A stretch of 64,000 bases of DNA from Streptomyces sp. NBC_00572. Lineage in GTDB: Bacteria > Actinomycetota > Actinomycetes > Streptomycetales > Streptomycetaceae. Below the pieces are notes generated by a model. That model saw only the letters and a program-made list of their open reading frames with translations, was not told the DNA's origin and searched no databases. Below are positions 1 through 9,212 of this stretch, one piece after another; the first letter of the stretch is position 1, and every line of letters begins with the position of its first letter. The stretch spans positions 1,736,001 through 1,800,000 of the forward strand of contig NZ_JAPENX010000001.1 of assembly GCF_026341815.1 (NCBI RefSeq). The letters are read 5' to 3'. Position numbers and translations under genes: made by a program.

Positions 1-314
1 TTCCGGGCGGAGAAACTGCACGAAACTCTCGCCAGCAGCGCACACCACCCACCAAGACTGACCGGCGGGGCCTGAATCCCCGCCACGAACGGCCGCAGCT
101 CGCTAAGCCGAGCCCGGCTGCCCCATGTAACTGGCGCGCGCTCCCGACCGGCGGGACTTCGCCCACCAGCCCACGCCACTAGCCAAGCCCCCACCCACTC
201 ACCGGCACAGCCACGCTCACCGCAACCGATGCCCGGCCTCGCCCCACCCCCCGGCCCGAAAGACGCCCACGGCGCCCGGCAACGCACCAGCAGTCCGCGT
301 AGGCCACGCCCCCG

Positions 315-449
315 GCCGCCCTCCGAGTGTGAAAAGGCGGCCTCCGCCGCCGGGTCAAGGGTGGGCGCAGCCCATCGCGCAGCGACGCGACCGCAGGGAG
401 CGCCCTTGACGCGGTGGTGGAGGCCGCCACACTCGGAAAGAGGGCGGCC
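315..449. repeat. Long imperfect inverted repeat
   Basis: The left arm (about 315-362) and right arm (about 399-449) are reverse complements over roughly 48 bases with small indels. Shared blocks include CCGCCCTC, CGAGTGTG, GCGGCCTCC and GTCAAGGG. About 40 bases separate the arms. Short ORFs here look compositional, and no convincing gene is visible in 1-500. It could fold into a large hairpin or mark an end of an old mobile segment; its role is unknown. Confidence 0.6.
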
Positions 450-500
450 GCACCCGCACTCCCACTGCCGGTTCCCCCTCAGCGCCCGGCCGTTGCGGGG

Positions 501-1196
501 CTAGTCGGCGGACAGTGCTGCTTGTACGGCGGCCGCGGCGTGGAGTCGGGTGGTGGGGAAGATCGGGACGGGGCTGTCCTCCGAGCCGATGAGAAGCTCG
601 ATTTCGGTGCAGCCCAAGATGATGCCTTCCGCTCCGCCGGCGATCAGGTCCGCGATGACCTTCTGGTAGGCGTCGCGTGACTCTTCCCGCACGATGCCCA
701 GGCAGAGTTCCTCGTAGATCACGCGGTGGACGAGCTCGCGCCCGTCAGCGTCCGGGGTGCTTACATCGAGTCCGCCGGCTTCGAGACGGCCTCGGTAGAA
801 GTCCTGCTCCATGGTGAACGCGGTGCCCAGCAGGCCGACTCGGCGCACGCCCGACGCCCGGACGGACTCTGCGGTGACGTCAGCCAGGTGCAGCAGGGGG
901 ATGGAAACCGCCGCCTCGACCTGGTCGGCGACCTTGTGCATGGTGTTGGTGCAGATCAGCACCATGTCTACGCCGGCTGCTTCAAGAGCCTGAGCCGCCG
1001 CAGCGAGGATCTTGCCTGCCTCCGTCCAGCGGCCCTGGACCTGCAGCTCCTCGATCTCCGCGAAGTCCACCGAGTAGAGCACGCACCGCGCCGAGTGGAG
1101 CCCACCGAGGCGGTCCCGCGTGAACTCGTTCAGCAACCGGTAGTACTCGGCTGTCGACTCCCAACTCATCCCACCGATCAGCCCGATCGTCTTCAT
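501..1196 (-). CDS. Aspartate/glutamate racemase family protein
   Basis: The 231-residue product belongs to the cofactor-independent Asp/Glu racemase family (YgeA/aspartate racemase type). These enzymes invert amino-acid alpha carbons using two cysteines as acid and base. The start MKTIGLIGGMSW is the usual family N-terminus, so I chose ATG at 1196 rather than the upstream in-frame extension. Cys82 (ICTNTMHK) and Cys196 (LGCTEIE) are the expected catalytic pair, and the length is normal. It is probably cytosolic. It stands alone facing the left part of the window, and substrate preference cannot be read from the sequence. Confidence 0.88.
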   Translation of the reverse strand: MKTIGLIGGMSWESTAEYYRLLNEFTRDRLGGLHSARCVLYSVDFAEIEELQVQGRWTEAGKILAAAAQALEAAGVDMVLICTNTMHKVADQVEAAVSIPLLHLADVTAESVRASGVRRVGLLGTAFTMEQDFYRGRLEAGGLDVSTPDADGRELVHRVIYEELCLGIVREESRDAYQKVIADLIAGGAEGIILGCTEIELLIGSEDSPVPIFPTTRLHAAAAVQAALSAD

Positions 1197-1474
1197 CGCC
1201 ACGCCCCTCACGTCGACTCCGAGCGGCATCGAGGTCGCCACCGGAGGCTTCTCCATAAGGAGTTGAGCATGGCAGAGCGCCATGCATAAGCCTCACTTGG
1301 AGCCAGTTGAGTCTCCATGCCTGGCGACGGTTCAAGGTCACCCACACGGGCGGTCTTCACTCACCGTGCCGACCCAGACGCATTGAGTGCGTTACGGTCG
1401 CCACAAAACGGCCCCCGTCGATGGCTGCAACCGTCGGCGAGGGCCTGAACCACTAGTGGAAACAGGCCTCCACC

Positions 1475-2455
1475 GTGATCTACCGGCACTTTAACGCGCC
1501 CTCCCGCGCCTTCACCCAGTTCTCGCACGAGCTCATCCGGCATCCTCGGCTCAGTTCCGACGCCGTTCGGCTGCTGACCTGGCAGCTCTCCCTCCCCCAG
1601 GGCGCACGCGAGTCGCTCTCCGCGACCGCCGAACGTGCCCGTATCGGGGGATGCGCGTTCACCCGGGCCAAGCGGCAGCTCAAGGAGGAAGGGTTCGTGC
1701 ACGAGCGGCGAGTCCAGGGGCCCGGGGGTCGCTGGGTGACTCAGCAGCTCGTCTCCAGCACCCCGTTGACTTCCGACCAGGCCGCCAAACTCCTCGCACG
1801 GACACCCGACTTCACCTGCACCGACCCCGTAACCCCGCAGGTCGCACCGAGTCCCCGGAAACCGGCCGCCGGTCAGCCGACCACCCCGTCGACCGACGGT
1901 CATCCAGACAAAGACCTGAAGGAAGACACCTCCAACCTTCCGGCCGACGCCGCCGAGACCAGCGAGACCGGTGCTGAGCCCACGCCCGCCGACGGCACAC
2001 CCACCAGCCCCCACCTCGAAGACGCCCGCGCCCTCATCGGCGTCCTGCCCCTCCTCTCCCCCGCCCTCCGCCACATCCCGCCCGGCATGCGCCACGAACT
2101 CAGCCGCCTCGCCGCCCGCTGGCTCGACGCCGGACACACCTCCGCCGACGTCCACCAACACATCCTTCGCGGCCTGCCCGGCACCGGGACGCCCGTACAC
2201 CGACCCGGTGGGCTCGTCCGCTACCTCCTCCGTGACGTTCCGCCCCGCATCCTGCCGACCCCGCCCGCACCGGCCCCCACCCGCGCCCGGCTCTCCGTCC
2301 GACTCGAAGGCGCACGCGAGTGCACCGGCAGCCACATCCAACCCATGCTGTTCCGGCCCCTCGCCGACGAGACTCTGTGCGCCGAATGCGCCACGTCCAC
2401 CGCGAACGAGCCGATGTCGGTGCCCGACGGGGAACACGTCCACGCCCCCTCGTAG
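1475..2455 (+). CDS. Winged-helix DNA-binding protein with C-terminal Cys cluster
   Basis: The 326-residue product starts at GTG. Residues about 10-75 resemble a winged helix-turn-helix (LSATAERARIGGCAFTRAKR) of the kind seen in Streptomyces HTH and replication-initiator-like proteins. A disordered Pro/Thr-rich linker follows, then a second helical region (about 180-250, MRHELSRLAARWLDAG). The C-terminal Cys/His group (ECTGSH...LCAECA) could bind zinc. The job is probably DNA binding, but the target is unknown. Codon use fits the host chromosome. It is followed 38 bases later by a small hydrophobic protein gene on the same strand. Confidence 0.8.
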   Translation: MIYRHFNAPSRAFTQFSHELIRHPRLSSDAVRLLTWQLSLPQGARESLSATAERARIGGCAFTRAKRQLKEEGFVHERRVQGPGGRWVTQQLVSSTPLTSDQAAKLLARTPDFTCTDPVTPQVAPSPRKPAAGQPTTPSTDGHPDKDLKEDTSNLPADAAETSETGAEPTPADGTPTSPHLEDARALIGVLPLLSPALRHIPPGMRHELSRLAARWLDAGHTSADVHQHILRGLPGTGTPVHRPGGLVRYLLRDVPPRILPTPPAPAPTRARLSVRLEGARECTGSHIQPMLFRPLADETLCAECATSTANEPMSVPDGEHVHAPS

Positions 2456-2493
2456 GCTCGAAGGACGACCCGTCGAACCGAAAGGCCCCCGCC

Positions 2494-2793
2494 ATGCCCC
2501 GCATCCCCACCCCCGTCATCGCCGCCGCCGGGCTCGTCGGTGGTTACGCCGTTGCGCGTTGGACCAAGAAGCGGCCCCTCGGTGGGGTCGTGCTTGCCGG
2601 GGCCGGGGCCGTTGCCGCTCGGGAGTGGCAGCAGGTGGGTGGGGTCAAGGCCTCCGTGGGGCTGAGCACCGCCTACGTCGCCGCCTTCGCCGGGTCCCAC
2701 CCGCTCGCCAAGAAGATCGGGGCCTGGCCCGCGGTGTTCTCCGTCGCCGGGGCCGTAGCCGCGGCCTCCTGGGCCGTCACCCGCGGGAAGTAG
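2494..2793 (+). CDS. Small hydrophobic protein
   Basis: The 99-residue product starts at ATG 2494 (MPRIPTPV). It is rich in Ala, Gly and Val, with two likely membrane-inserting stretches (TPVIAAAGLVGGYAVA and the C-terminal WPAVFSVAGAVAAASWAV) separated by basic residues. I recognise no family. The strong third-position GC pattern and compact reading frame argue that it is a real gene. It lies just downstream of the winged-helix gene and converges on the DUF445 gene, with only 16 bases between stop codons. Confidence 0.65.
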   Translation: MPRIPTPVIAAAGLVGGYAVARWTKKRPLGGVVLAGAGAVAAREWQQVGGVKASVGLSTAYVAAFAGSHPLAKKIGAWPAVFSVAGAVAAASWAVTRGK

Positions 2794-2809
2794 GAGCCCC
2801 CCCCGTCCC

Positions 2810-4078
2810 TCAGCCCCCCACCCCATGGCTCACCGTATAGATCAGCAGCCCCGCCAGTGCTCCCACCACCGTGCCGTTGATGCGGATGAACTGGAGGTCT
2901 CGGCCGATGTTCGCCTCGATCTTCTTCGAGGTCTGCGTGGCGTCCCAGCCTGCGACCGTGTCCGTGATCAGGGACGTGATCTCCGTACGGTACGTCGTCA
3001 CCACGTACGCCGCCGCGTCCTCCGCCCAGCCCTCGACCTTCGACTGGAGGCGGGCGTCCGTCGACAGGCGCTTGCCCAGGGAGATCAGGGAGGCGCGGGC
3101 GCGGAGGCGGAGTTGGCTGCGGTCGTCCTCCGCCGCCGCGATGATCAGGTTGCGGACCGAGGACCAGGCCGAGGCGATGATGTCCTGGACCTCCGGGCGG
3201 GCCAGGAGGTCCGACTTGAGGCGTTCGACGCGGGCGCGGGTGTCCGTGTCGGCCTGCAGGTCGGCCGCGAAGTCGGTCAGGAAGCGGTCGATCGCGCCGC
3301 GCGCCGGGTGCGCCGGCATGTCCCGCATCTCCGTCACGAAGCGGAGGAGTTCCTTGTAGACGCGTTCACCGATGCGCTTGTCCACGAAGCGGGGGGTCCA
3401 GCCCGGCGCGCCGCCCTGCACCGCGTCCATCACCGACTCGCCGTGGGTGACCAGCCAGTCGTGGGCGCGGGTGCAGACCAGGTCGACCGCCCGGTGGTGG
3501 GCACCGTCGGCGACGATCTTCTCCAGCGTCTTGCCGAGGCCCGGCGCGATCTCCGCCGCCTCCGCCCGCCGGGTGATCGCCTCCCCCACGACCGCCTGCA
3601 CGTCGGAGTCGCGGAGGACGGTGAGCGCGCCCCGTAGCGCCGTGGAGAGTTCCGCCGTCACCCGGTCCGCGTGCGCCGGGTTCGCCAGCCACCCGCCCAG
3701 ACGGCTGCCGATGCCCAGGGCCGCCAGTCTGCCCCGTACGACGTCCGCCGAGAGGAAGTTCTCGCCGACGAACTGGCCCAGCGACGCGCCCAGCTGGTCC
3801 TTCTTCGTCGGGATGATCGCCGTGTGCGGGATCGGCAGGCCCAGCGGCCGCCGGAACAGCGCCGTCACCGCGAACCAGTCCGCCAGCGCGCCGACCATGC
3901 CCGCCTCCGCCGCCGCCGCGACATAGCGCGTCCAGGGCCCCCAGCCCGCGTTCCCCGCCCAGGTCGCCAGGGCGTAGATCACCGCCACGGCGAGCAGCAG
4001 CGCCGTCGCCAGCGACTTCATGCGGCGGACGCCTCTGCTCTTCTCCTCGTCCGCCGCCGTGTACGAAAAACTCACCAT
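2810..4078 (-). CDS. DUF445 family membrane-associated protein
   Basis: The 422-residue product has a transmembrane segment at about residues 24-42 (SLATALLLAVAVIYALATWA) and the DUF445 hallmark block that follows (GALADWFAVTALFRRPLGLPIPHTAIIP). A long amphipathic helical middle follows, then a second hydrophobic segment at the C-terminus (TVVGALAGLLIYTVSH). Family members sit in the envelope with a large extramembrane domain; their biochemical function is not established. It follows the ABC ATPase gene on the same strand with 12 bases between, so it may be co-transcribed with that exporter. Confidence 0.9.
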   Translation of the reverse strand: MVSFSYTAADEEKSRGVRRMKSLATALLLAVAVIYALATWAGNAGWGPWTRYVAAAAEAGMVGALADWFAVTALFRRPLGLPIPHTAIIPTKKDQLGASLGQFVGENFLSADVVRGRLAALGIGSRLGGWLANPAHADRVTAELSTALRGALTVLRDSDVQAVVGEAITRRAEAAEIAPGLGKTLEKIVADGAHHRAVDLVCTRAHDWLVTHGESVMDAVQGGAPGWTPRFVDKRIGERVYKELLRFVTEMRDMPAHPARGAIDRFLTDFAADLQADTDTRARVERLKSDLLARPEVQDIIASAWSSVRNLIIAAAEDDRSQLRLRARASLISLGKRLSTDARLQSKVEGWAEDAAAYVVTTYRTEITSLITDTVAGWDATQTSKKIEANIGRDLQFIRINGTVVGALAGLLIYTVSHGVGG

Positions 4079-4090
4079 GGGCCTGACCTC

Positions 4091-5071
4091 CTACCTCAGG
4101 GACTCCCGGCGGTCCTCCCGAGTTCCCCCGTACATCTTCGCGATCACCGTCTCGATGTCGGGTTCCCGCACCGACAGGTCGATCAGGGGATACGCCCCGG
4201 CCACCGCCGCCACCAGCGGAGCCGCCGAAGCCGTCGCCGGGAAGGCCAGCCACTGGCGGGGGCCTTCCGACCGTACGAAGCGGGCCCCCGCGACGTCGAT
4301 CGGTGGCAGCTCCCGCTCCAGGTCCACCACCAGGAGCCGTTCGCTCTCGCCCACCGCGTGCAGGCCGGCCAGTTCTCCGTCGTACATCAGGCGTCCGTGG
4401 TCGATGACCATGACCCGCGAGCAGAGCTGCTCGATGTCCGTGAGGTCGTGAGTGGTCAACAACACCGTGGTGCCTCGTGTGGCGTTCAGGTCGCTCAGGA
4501 ACTCCCTCACCCTCGCCTTCGACACCACGTCCAGGCCGATCGTCGGCTCGTCCAGGTACAGCACCTCCGGGTCGTGCAGCAGCGCCGCCGCGATGTCCCC
4601 GCGCATCCGCTGGCCCAGCGACAGCTGCCGTACCGGCACGTCCAGCAGCTCCCCCAGCTGCAGGAGCTCCACACAGCGGTCCAGGTTCTCCCGGAAGCGG
4701 GCGTCGGGGATCCGGTACATCCGGTGCATCAACCGGTACGAGTCCTTCAGCGGCAGGTCCCACCAGAGCGTCGTCCGCTGGCCGAAGACCACCCCTATCC
4801 GTTGCGCCAGACGGGTGCGCTCGCGCGCCGGGTCGATGCCCGCGACCCGCAGCCGGCCGCCGGTGGGGGTGAGAATGCCGGTCAGCATCTTGATCGTCGT
4901 CGACTTCCCCGCGCCGTTCGGGCCGATGTAGCCGACCATCTCCCCGCGCCCGACGGTGAAGGTGATGCCGTCGACCGCCCTGACCTCCTTCTTCTCGCGG
5001 CGGAGGAGGCCCGCTCTCCGGCGGACCGTGAAGACCTTCTCCAGTTTCTCCAGCTCGATGAACGGTTCCAT
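4091..5071 (-). CDS. ABC-2 type exporter ATP-binding protein
   Basis: The 326-residue ATPase should energise the two permeases encoded immediately upstream. Walker A is GPNGAGKS at about 50-57, the signature is LSLGQRMRGD, Walker B is VLYLDEPTIGLD and the H-loop is LLTTHDLTD. The C-terminal ~80 residues form an extra domain common in this 'daunorubicin/antibiotic-type' ABC-2 group. The gene lies 15 bases after the second permease gene, and the set (permease, permease, ATPase) is the usual three-gene arrangement. The exported substrate cannot be inferred. Confidence 0.93.
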   Translation of the reverse strand: MEPFIELEKLEKVFTVRRRAGLLRREKKEVRAVDGITFTVGRGEMVGYIGPNGAGKSTTIKMLTGILTPTGGRLRVAGIDPARERTRLAQRIGVVFGQRTTLWWDLPLKDSYRLMHRMYRIPDARFRENLDRCVELLQLGELLDVPVRQLSLGQRMRGDIAAALLHDPEVLYLDEPTIGLDVVSKARVREFLSDLNATRGTTVLLTTHDLTDIEQLCSRVMVIDHGRLMYDGELAGLHAVGESERLLVVDLERELPPIDVAGARFVRSEGPRQWLAFPATASAAPLVAAVAGAYPLIDLSVREPDIETVIAKMYGGTREDRRESLR

Positions 5072-5086
5072 TAGCCGCCTCCGCCC

Positions 5087-5989
5087 TCAACTTCCCGTCG
5101 ATCGGTACGAGCGGATTCCGGCCCGCCACGCCAGCCCCGCCACCCCACAGCACGCCGCCGCCACCAGCGGCGATGCGAACGCCGCCCACTCCGGCACCCC
5201 CGCCGGAGCCGGCCTGCCCAGTACGTACAGCGCGGGCAGCCAGTTCACGAACGCCAGCGGTACGACGTACACGACACCCCGCACCAGGTCCTGCGCGAAG
5301 ATCGTCGGCGGGTACCCGAGGAGGGTGTTCCCGCCGTACGTGAACGAGCTCGTCACCTCCGCCGCGTCCTGCATCCAGAACAGCGCCGACGCCCCGAGCA
5401 CCATCACCGCCGCGAAGATCACCGCCCCGCAGACCACCGTCACCGGCAGCAGCAGCACCTTCACCGGCGCCCACTCCACATCCAGCAGGACCAGGCCCCA
5501 GATCAGCACGAAGAGGCCCTGGAGGACCCGGCCGAACCGCCGCAGCGCGAACTTGTCCGCCGCCACCTGCGCGAGCAGCGGCGCCGGGCGCATCAGGAAG
5601 GTGTCCAGCGAGCCGTCCCTGACCCGCTTCCCCATCCGCTGCAGCGACCCCATCGTCAGATCCGCGATCCCGAACGCCGTCCCCGCCGTCCCGTAGAGCA
5701 GCGCGACCTCCGCGAACGCGAAGCCGCCCAGGCCCTCCACCTGACCGAACATCAGGAGGATGACGACGAAGTCGAAGAAGGTGACACAGAAGCTGGTGAC
5801 CAGCGTGAGCGCAAAGGACGCGCGGTACGTCATCGTGGAGCGGATCCACATGCCCGCGACCATCCGGTACGTCCGCCAGGAGTCGCCCAGGATGTTGGAT
5901 CCAGGACGGGATCCGGGATTGGATCCAGGATGGGATCCGCCTCCCGATCCCCTCTCGGATCCCACGCCGGTACGCGTCACCTCAGCCAC
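5087..5989 (-). CDS. ABC-2 type permease with repeat-bearing N-terminus
   Basis: The 300-residue integral membrane protein has about six hydrophobic segments (for example SFALTLVTSFCVTFFDFVVI and VKVLLLPVTVVCGAVIFAAV). It pairs with the other permease and the ATPase. The chosen GTG at 5989 overlaps the upstream permease stop by eight bases (GTGGCTGA), implying translational coupling. The first ~30 residues are a low-complexity Gly/Ser/Pro/Asn stretch encoded by a 12-base tandem repeat built on GGATCC. That head is probably dispensable, and translation from MVAGMW further in is an alternative. Confidence 0.9.
   Translation of the reverse strand: MAEVTRTGVGSERGSGGGSHPGSNPGSRPGSNILGDSWRTYRMVAGMWIRSTMTYRASFALTLVTSFCVTFFDFVVILLMFGQVEGLGGFAFAEVALLYGTAGTAFGIADLTMGSLQRMGKRVRDGSLDTFLMRPAPLLAQVAADKFALRRFGRVLQGLFVLIWGLVLLDVEWAPVKVLLLPVTVVCGAVIFAAVMVLGASALFWMQDAAEVTSSFTYGGNTLLGYPPTIFAQDLVRGVVYVVPLAFVNWLPALYVLGRPAPAGVPEWAAFASPLVAAACCGVAGLAWRAGIRSYRSTGS
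5897..5962. repeat. 12-bp GGATCC minisatellite
   Basis: GGATCC occurs at 5897, 5909, 5921, 5933 and 5957, with CGATCC at 5945. This is an exact 12-base period through six units. It lies inside the N-terminal codons of the ABC-2 permease and encodes Pro-Gly-Ser-Asn/Arg/His-type four-residue units. Because 12 is a multiple of three, copy-number change would keep the frame. Confidence 0.9.
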
Positions 5990-6785
5990 CCTGCACCACC
6001 ACCTTGCGCGTCGCCGCCGCCTGCACCGCCCGTCCCGTGCCGAACAGCACCAGCGCCCAGCAGCCCTGGAAGGCGTACGCCCCCGCAAGGCCCCAGCCCT
6101 CGTACCTCCCCAGGTACACATCGGCCGGCACCTGGAGCAGCGACGCCCACGGCAGCACCCGGGCGACCTCGCCGAGGGCGCCCGGGAAGACGTTCAGCGG
6201 GAGCAGCATCCCCGAGAAGAACAGGCCGCCCAGCCAGGCCACCTGGACCGCCCCCTGGCCGTCCATCAGCCAGAAAGCGCTCATCGCCACCAGGTACCAG
6301 ATCGCGAAGCTGACCGTGGAGCCCAGCGCCACGGCCACCAGGAAGGCGAGCCAGGACCCCGGCCCGGCCGGCAGGGTGAAGCGGAAGGCCAGCCAGCCGA
6401 CCGCCATGGGGGCGACTCCCCGGCCGAGCAACTGGAAGGCGGCACGGCCCAGGTTGGCCGAGAACCACCAGGTCTGGAGGTCGGCGGGGCGGTAGAGGTC
6501 GACCGCGATGTCCCCGGTCCTGATCCGCTCGATCAGCTCGTCCTCGAAGCCGCCGCCCATCATCCCGCAGACCGTGATCAGCGCCTGCCCGATCCAGACG
6601 TAGGCGAGCGCGTCGTCCATGGAGTAGCCGCCGAGCTGCGGCTTCTCGTCCCAGAGGGCGATGTACGTGTACGACAGGATGAAGCCGAAGACGGTGTTCG
6701 TGAACACACCCGCCGCCGTCGCCACCCGATAGGTGGCATGACGCCGGAAGCCGCCCGCGGCCACCGTCGCGTACAGCCGCAGCAT
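5982..6785 (-). CDS. ABC-2 type permease
   Basis: The 267-residue integral membrane protein is the first gene of the exporter operon. Hydrophobic segments include GVFTNTVFGFILSYTYIALW, GSWLAFLVAVALGSTVSF and VQVAWLGGLFFSGMLLPL. The start is ATG 6785, with a strong AAGGAG Shine-Dalgarno six bases upstream. The family (ABC-2 membrane proteins of the DUF990-like pair) usually works as a heterodimer with the following permease. The upstream neighbour is the divergent penicillin-binding protein gene. Confidence 0.9.
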   Translation of the reverse strand: MLRLYATVAAGGFRRHATYRVATAAGVFTNTVFGFILSYTYIALWDEKPQLGGYSMDDALAYVWIGQALITVCGMMGGGFEDELIERIRTGDIAVDLYRPADLQTWWFSANLGRAAFQLLGRGVAPMAVGWLAFRFTLPAGPGSWLAFLVAVALGSTVSFAIWYLVAMSAFWLMDGQGAVQVAWLGGLFFSGMLLPLNVFPGALGEVARVLPWASLLQVPADVYLGRYEGWGLAGAYAFQGCWALVLFGTGRAVQAAATRKVVVQGG

Positions 6786-6971
6786 GCCGCTCCTTCCCCG
6801 TACGCACAGTCCGCGGCAAGCACAGTCCGTGACGTGCGCGATCCGTAAAGCACTGAAAAATGCCGAAGCGCACGACCCTAGCGAGGTGAGCCCGCCACCC
6901 GCGACCGGATTTCCCGTCACCTTCGGGTCGCATTCGGGAGTTTCGTCACCTTGGGGGCAATATGGGTTGCC

Positions 6972-9212
6972 ATGCCCCCTTCCTCCGGTACGAGCGACTC
7001 CGACGCCCCCCGGCCGGCCCGCACGCCGGGCTGGGAACCGAGGGACCCCACCCTCGGCACGCCCCCACCCCCCGCGCCCAGACGCCGCCGTCCCCGCCGC
7101 GTCCTGCGCACCCTCTTCGGACTCCTGCTCCTCGGCACCCTGTTGCTCGCCGGCGCCTTCGCCGCCGGCTACCTCCTGGTGGAGATTCCGCCCGCCAACG
7201 CCGCCGCCCTCGCCCAGTCCAACGTCTACCTCTACCGGGACGGCAGCACCCTCGCCCGCGACGGCGAGGTCAACCGCGAGAACGTACGGCTCGACCGCGT
7301 CCCCCTCACCGTCCGGCAGGCCGTCCTCGCCGCCGAGGACCGCGACTTCCACAGCTCGCGCGCCGTCGACCCCAAGGCGATGGTCCGCGCCGCCTGGAAC
7401 ACCGTCACCGGCAAGGGCCGCCAGTCCGGCTCCACCATCACCCAGCAGTACGTGAAGAACTACTACCTGGGCCAGGAGCAGACCCTCACCCGCAAGGCGA
7501 AGGAGTTCTTCATCGCGATCAAGCTCGGCCGCGAGAAGAGCAAGGAGGAGATCCTCCAGGGTTACCTGAACACCAGCTACTTCGGACGCAACGCGTACGG
7601 CATCCAGGCCGCCGCCCGCGCCTACTACGGCAAGGACGTCGAGGACCTCGACACCGCCGAGGGCGCGTACCTCGCCTCCCTCCTCAAGGCCCCCAGCGCC
7701 TACGACGTCACCACCCACCCCGAGAACCGCGCCAAGGCCGTCGCCCGCTGGCACTACGTCCTCGACGGCATGGTCACCGAGCGCCGGCTCACCCCCGCCG
7801 CACGCGCCGCCGCACGCTTCCCGACCCCCCAGACCGCCCGCCCCGCCACCGGCCTCTCCGGACAGCGCGGCTACCTCGTCCAGGCCGTCGAGGAGTACCT
7901 CACCGACCACGGCGTCGTCGACGAGAAGACCCTCGCCGGCGGCGGCTTCCGCATCACCACCACCCTCGAACCCGCCAAACAGGACGCGCTCGTCCAAGCC
8001 GTCGAAGAGCGCGTCATGACCCGCCTCGACCCGGCGGGCGCCCCCGCCGACCGGTTCGTACGGGTCGGAGCGGCGGCCGTCGACCCGGCGAACGGCAAGG
8101 TCCTCGCCATGTACGGCGGCGTCGACTACACCCAGCAGTACGTCAACAACGCCACCCGCCGCGACTACCAGGTCGGCTCCACCTTCAAACCCTTCGTCTT
8201 CACCGCCGCCGTCCAGCGGGGGGCACAGACCCAGCACGGCGAACCCATCACCCCGTACACGGTGTACGACGGGAACAACCGGCGCCCGGTCGAGGGCTGG
8301 AACGGCAATCCGTACGACCCCGCCAACGAGGACGACGAGAGCTATGGCGAGATCGCCGTCGGCACCGCCACCGACCTGTCCGTGAACGCCGTGTACGCCC
8401 AGATGGCCGTCGACGTCGGCCCCGGCCACGTACGCCGCACCGCGATCGCCCTCGGCCTGCCCCACGCCACCCCCGACCTCACCGCCTCCCCCTCCATCGC
8501 GCTCGGCCCCGCCACGGCCAGCGTCCTGGACATGGCCACGGCGTACGCGACCCTCGCCGCGCACGGCCGGCACGGCACGTACACCCTCGTCGAGAGCCTC
8601 AGCAGGGACGGCCAGGAGCTGGAGGTACCGGCCGCCGCGGCCCGCCAGGCGGTGAGCCGGGAGGCCGCCGACACCACCACGTCCATCCTGCGGAGCGTCG
8701 TCGAGACGGGCACGGGAACGGCCGCGCAGGCCGCCGGACGCCCCGCCGCCGGCAAGACCGGCACCGCGGAGGACGACAAGGCCGCCTGGTTCGCCGGCTA
8801 CACCCCGGAACTCGCCACGGTCGTCGCGATGATGGGCCAGGACCCCGAGTCGGGCCGGCAGGAACCCCTGTACGGAGCACTCGGACAGCCCCGGATCAAC
8901 GGGGGCGGGGAGCCCGCCGAGATCTGGGCCCGGTTCACCCGGGAGGCCCTGGCGGGAACGGCGCCGCGGGACTTCGAACTCCAGCTGATGCCGGGGGCGG
9001 AGCGGCTGCCGCCGATCCCGCCGATGCCGGACGTCCCTGGCGCCCCCGATGCCTCTGATGCACCTGATGCCTCTGCGGCCCCTGAGGCCCCTGACGCTCC
9101 TGACGCTCCTGACGCTCCTGACGCTCCTGAGGAGTCGTACGAACTGGGCGAGGCGGGCCCGGGAGCGGCGTCACGCAGCCCCGGGCCCGCCCCGAGTGCC
9201 GTACGTCAGTGA
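6972..9212 (+). CDS. Class A penicillin-binding protein (transglycosylase/transpeptidase)
   Basis: This 746-residue bifunctional enzyme polymerises and cross-links peptidoglycan outside the membrane. The order is a Pro/Arg-rich cytosolic head, one TM helix (LFGLLLLGTLLLAGAFAAGY), a GT51 domain (EDRDF, GSTITQQYVKNYYLG) and a transpeptidase domain. Its active-site motifs are STFK, SVN and KTGTA. The C-terminal tail has Pro-Asp-Ala repeats from nine-base DNA repeats near 9090-9127. I prefer ATG 6972 (MPPSSG); TTG 6951 adds seven residues. Its stop overlaps the convergent sugE stop by seven bases. It is a non-essential-type PBP candidate, since several paralogues are normal in Streptomyces. Confidence 0.92.
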   Translation: MPPSSGTSDSDAPRPARTPGWEPRDPTLGTPPPPAPRRRRPRRVLRTLFGLLLLGTLLLAGAFAAGYLLVEIPPANAAALAQSNVYLYRDGSTLARDGEVNRENVRLDRVPLTVRQAVLAAEDRDFHSSRAVDPKAMVRAAWNTVTGKGRQSGSTITQQYVKNYYLGQEQTLTRKAKEFFIAIKLGREKSKEEILQGYLNTSYFGRNAYGIQAAARAYYGKDVEDLDTAEGAYLASLLKAPSAYDVTTHPENRAKAVARWHYVLDGMVTERRLTPAARAAARFPTPQTARPATGLSGQRGYLVQAVEEYLTDHGVVDEKTLAGGGFRITTTLEPAKQDALVQAVEERVMTRLDPAGAPADRFVRVGAAAVDPANGKVLAMYGGVDYTQQYVNNATRRDYQVGSTFKPFVFTAAVQRGAQTQHGEPITPYTVYDGNNRRPVEGWNGNPYDPANEDDESYGEIAVGTATDLSVNAVYAQMAVDVGPGHVRRTAIALGLPHATPDLTASPSIALGPATASVLDMATAYATLAAHGRHGTYTLVESLSRDGQELEVPAAAARQAVSREAADTTTSILRSVVETGTGTAAQAAGRPAAGKTGTAEDDKAAWFAGYTPELATVVAMMGQDPESGRQEPLYGALGQPRINGGGEPAEIWARFTREALAGTAPRDFELQLMPGAERLPPIPPMPDVPGAPDASDAPDASAAPEAPDAPDAPDAPDAPEESYELGEAGPGAASRSPGPAPSAVRQ

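Noticed and set aside
179..504. Short ORFs on both strands near the left edge
   Set aside because: They overlap each other and the inverted repeat, have Pro/Arg-only composition and no ribosome site.
3366..5849. 827-residue minus-strand frame across the ABC and DUF445 genes
   Set aside because: Out of frame with three recognisable genes on the same strand and without motifs.
5982..8573. Minus-strand fusion frame of 863 residues
   Set aside because: Only the last 267 residues are the real permease, with a strong ribosome site at its ATG; the rest is antisense to the PBP gene.
9090..9130. Possible CRISPR-like repeats at the PBP 3' end
   Set aside because: Nine-base coding repeats for Pro-Asp-Ala with no spacers; no CRISPR array or cas gene in the window.
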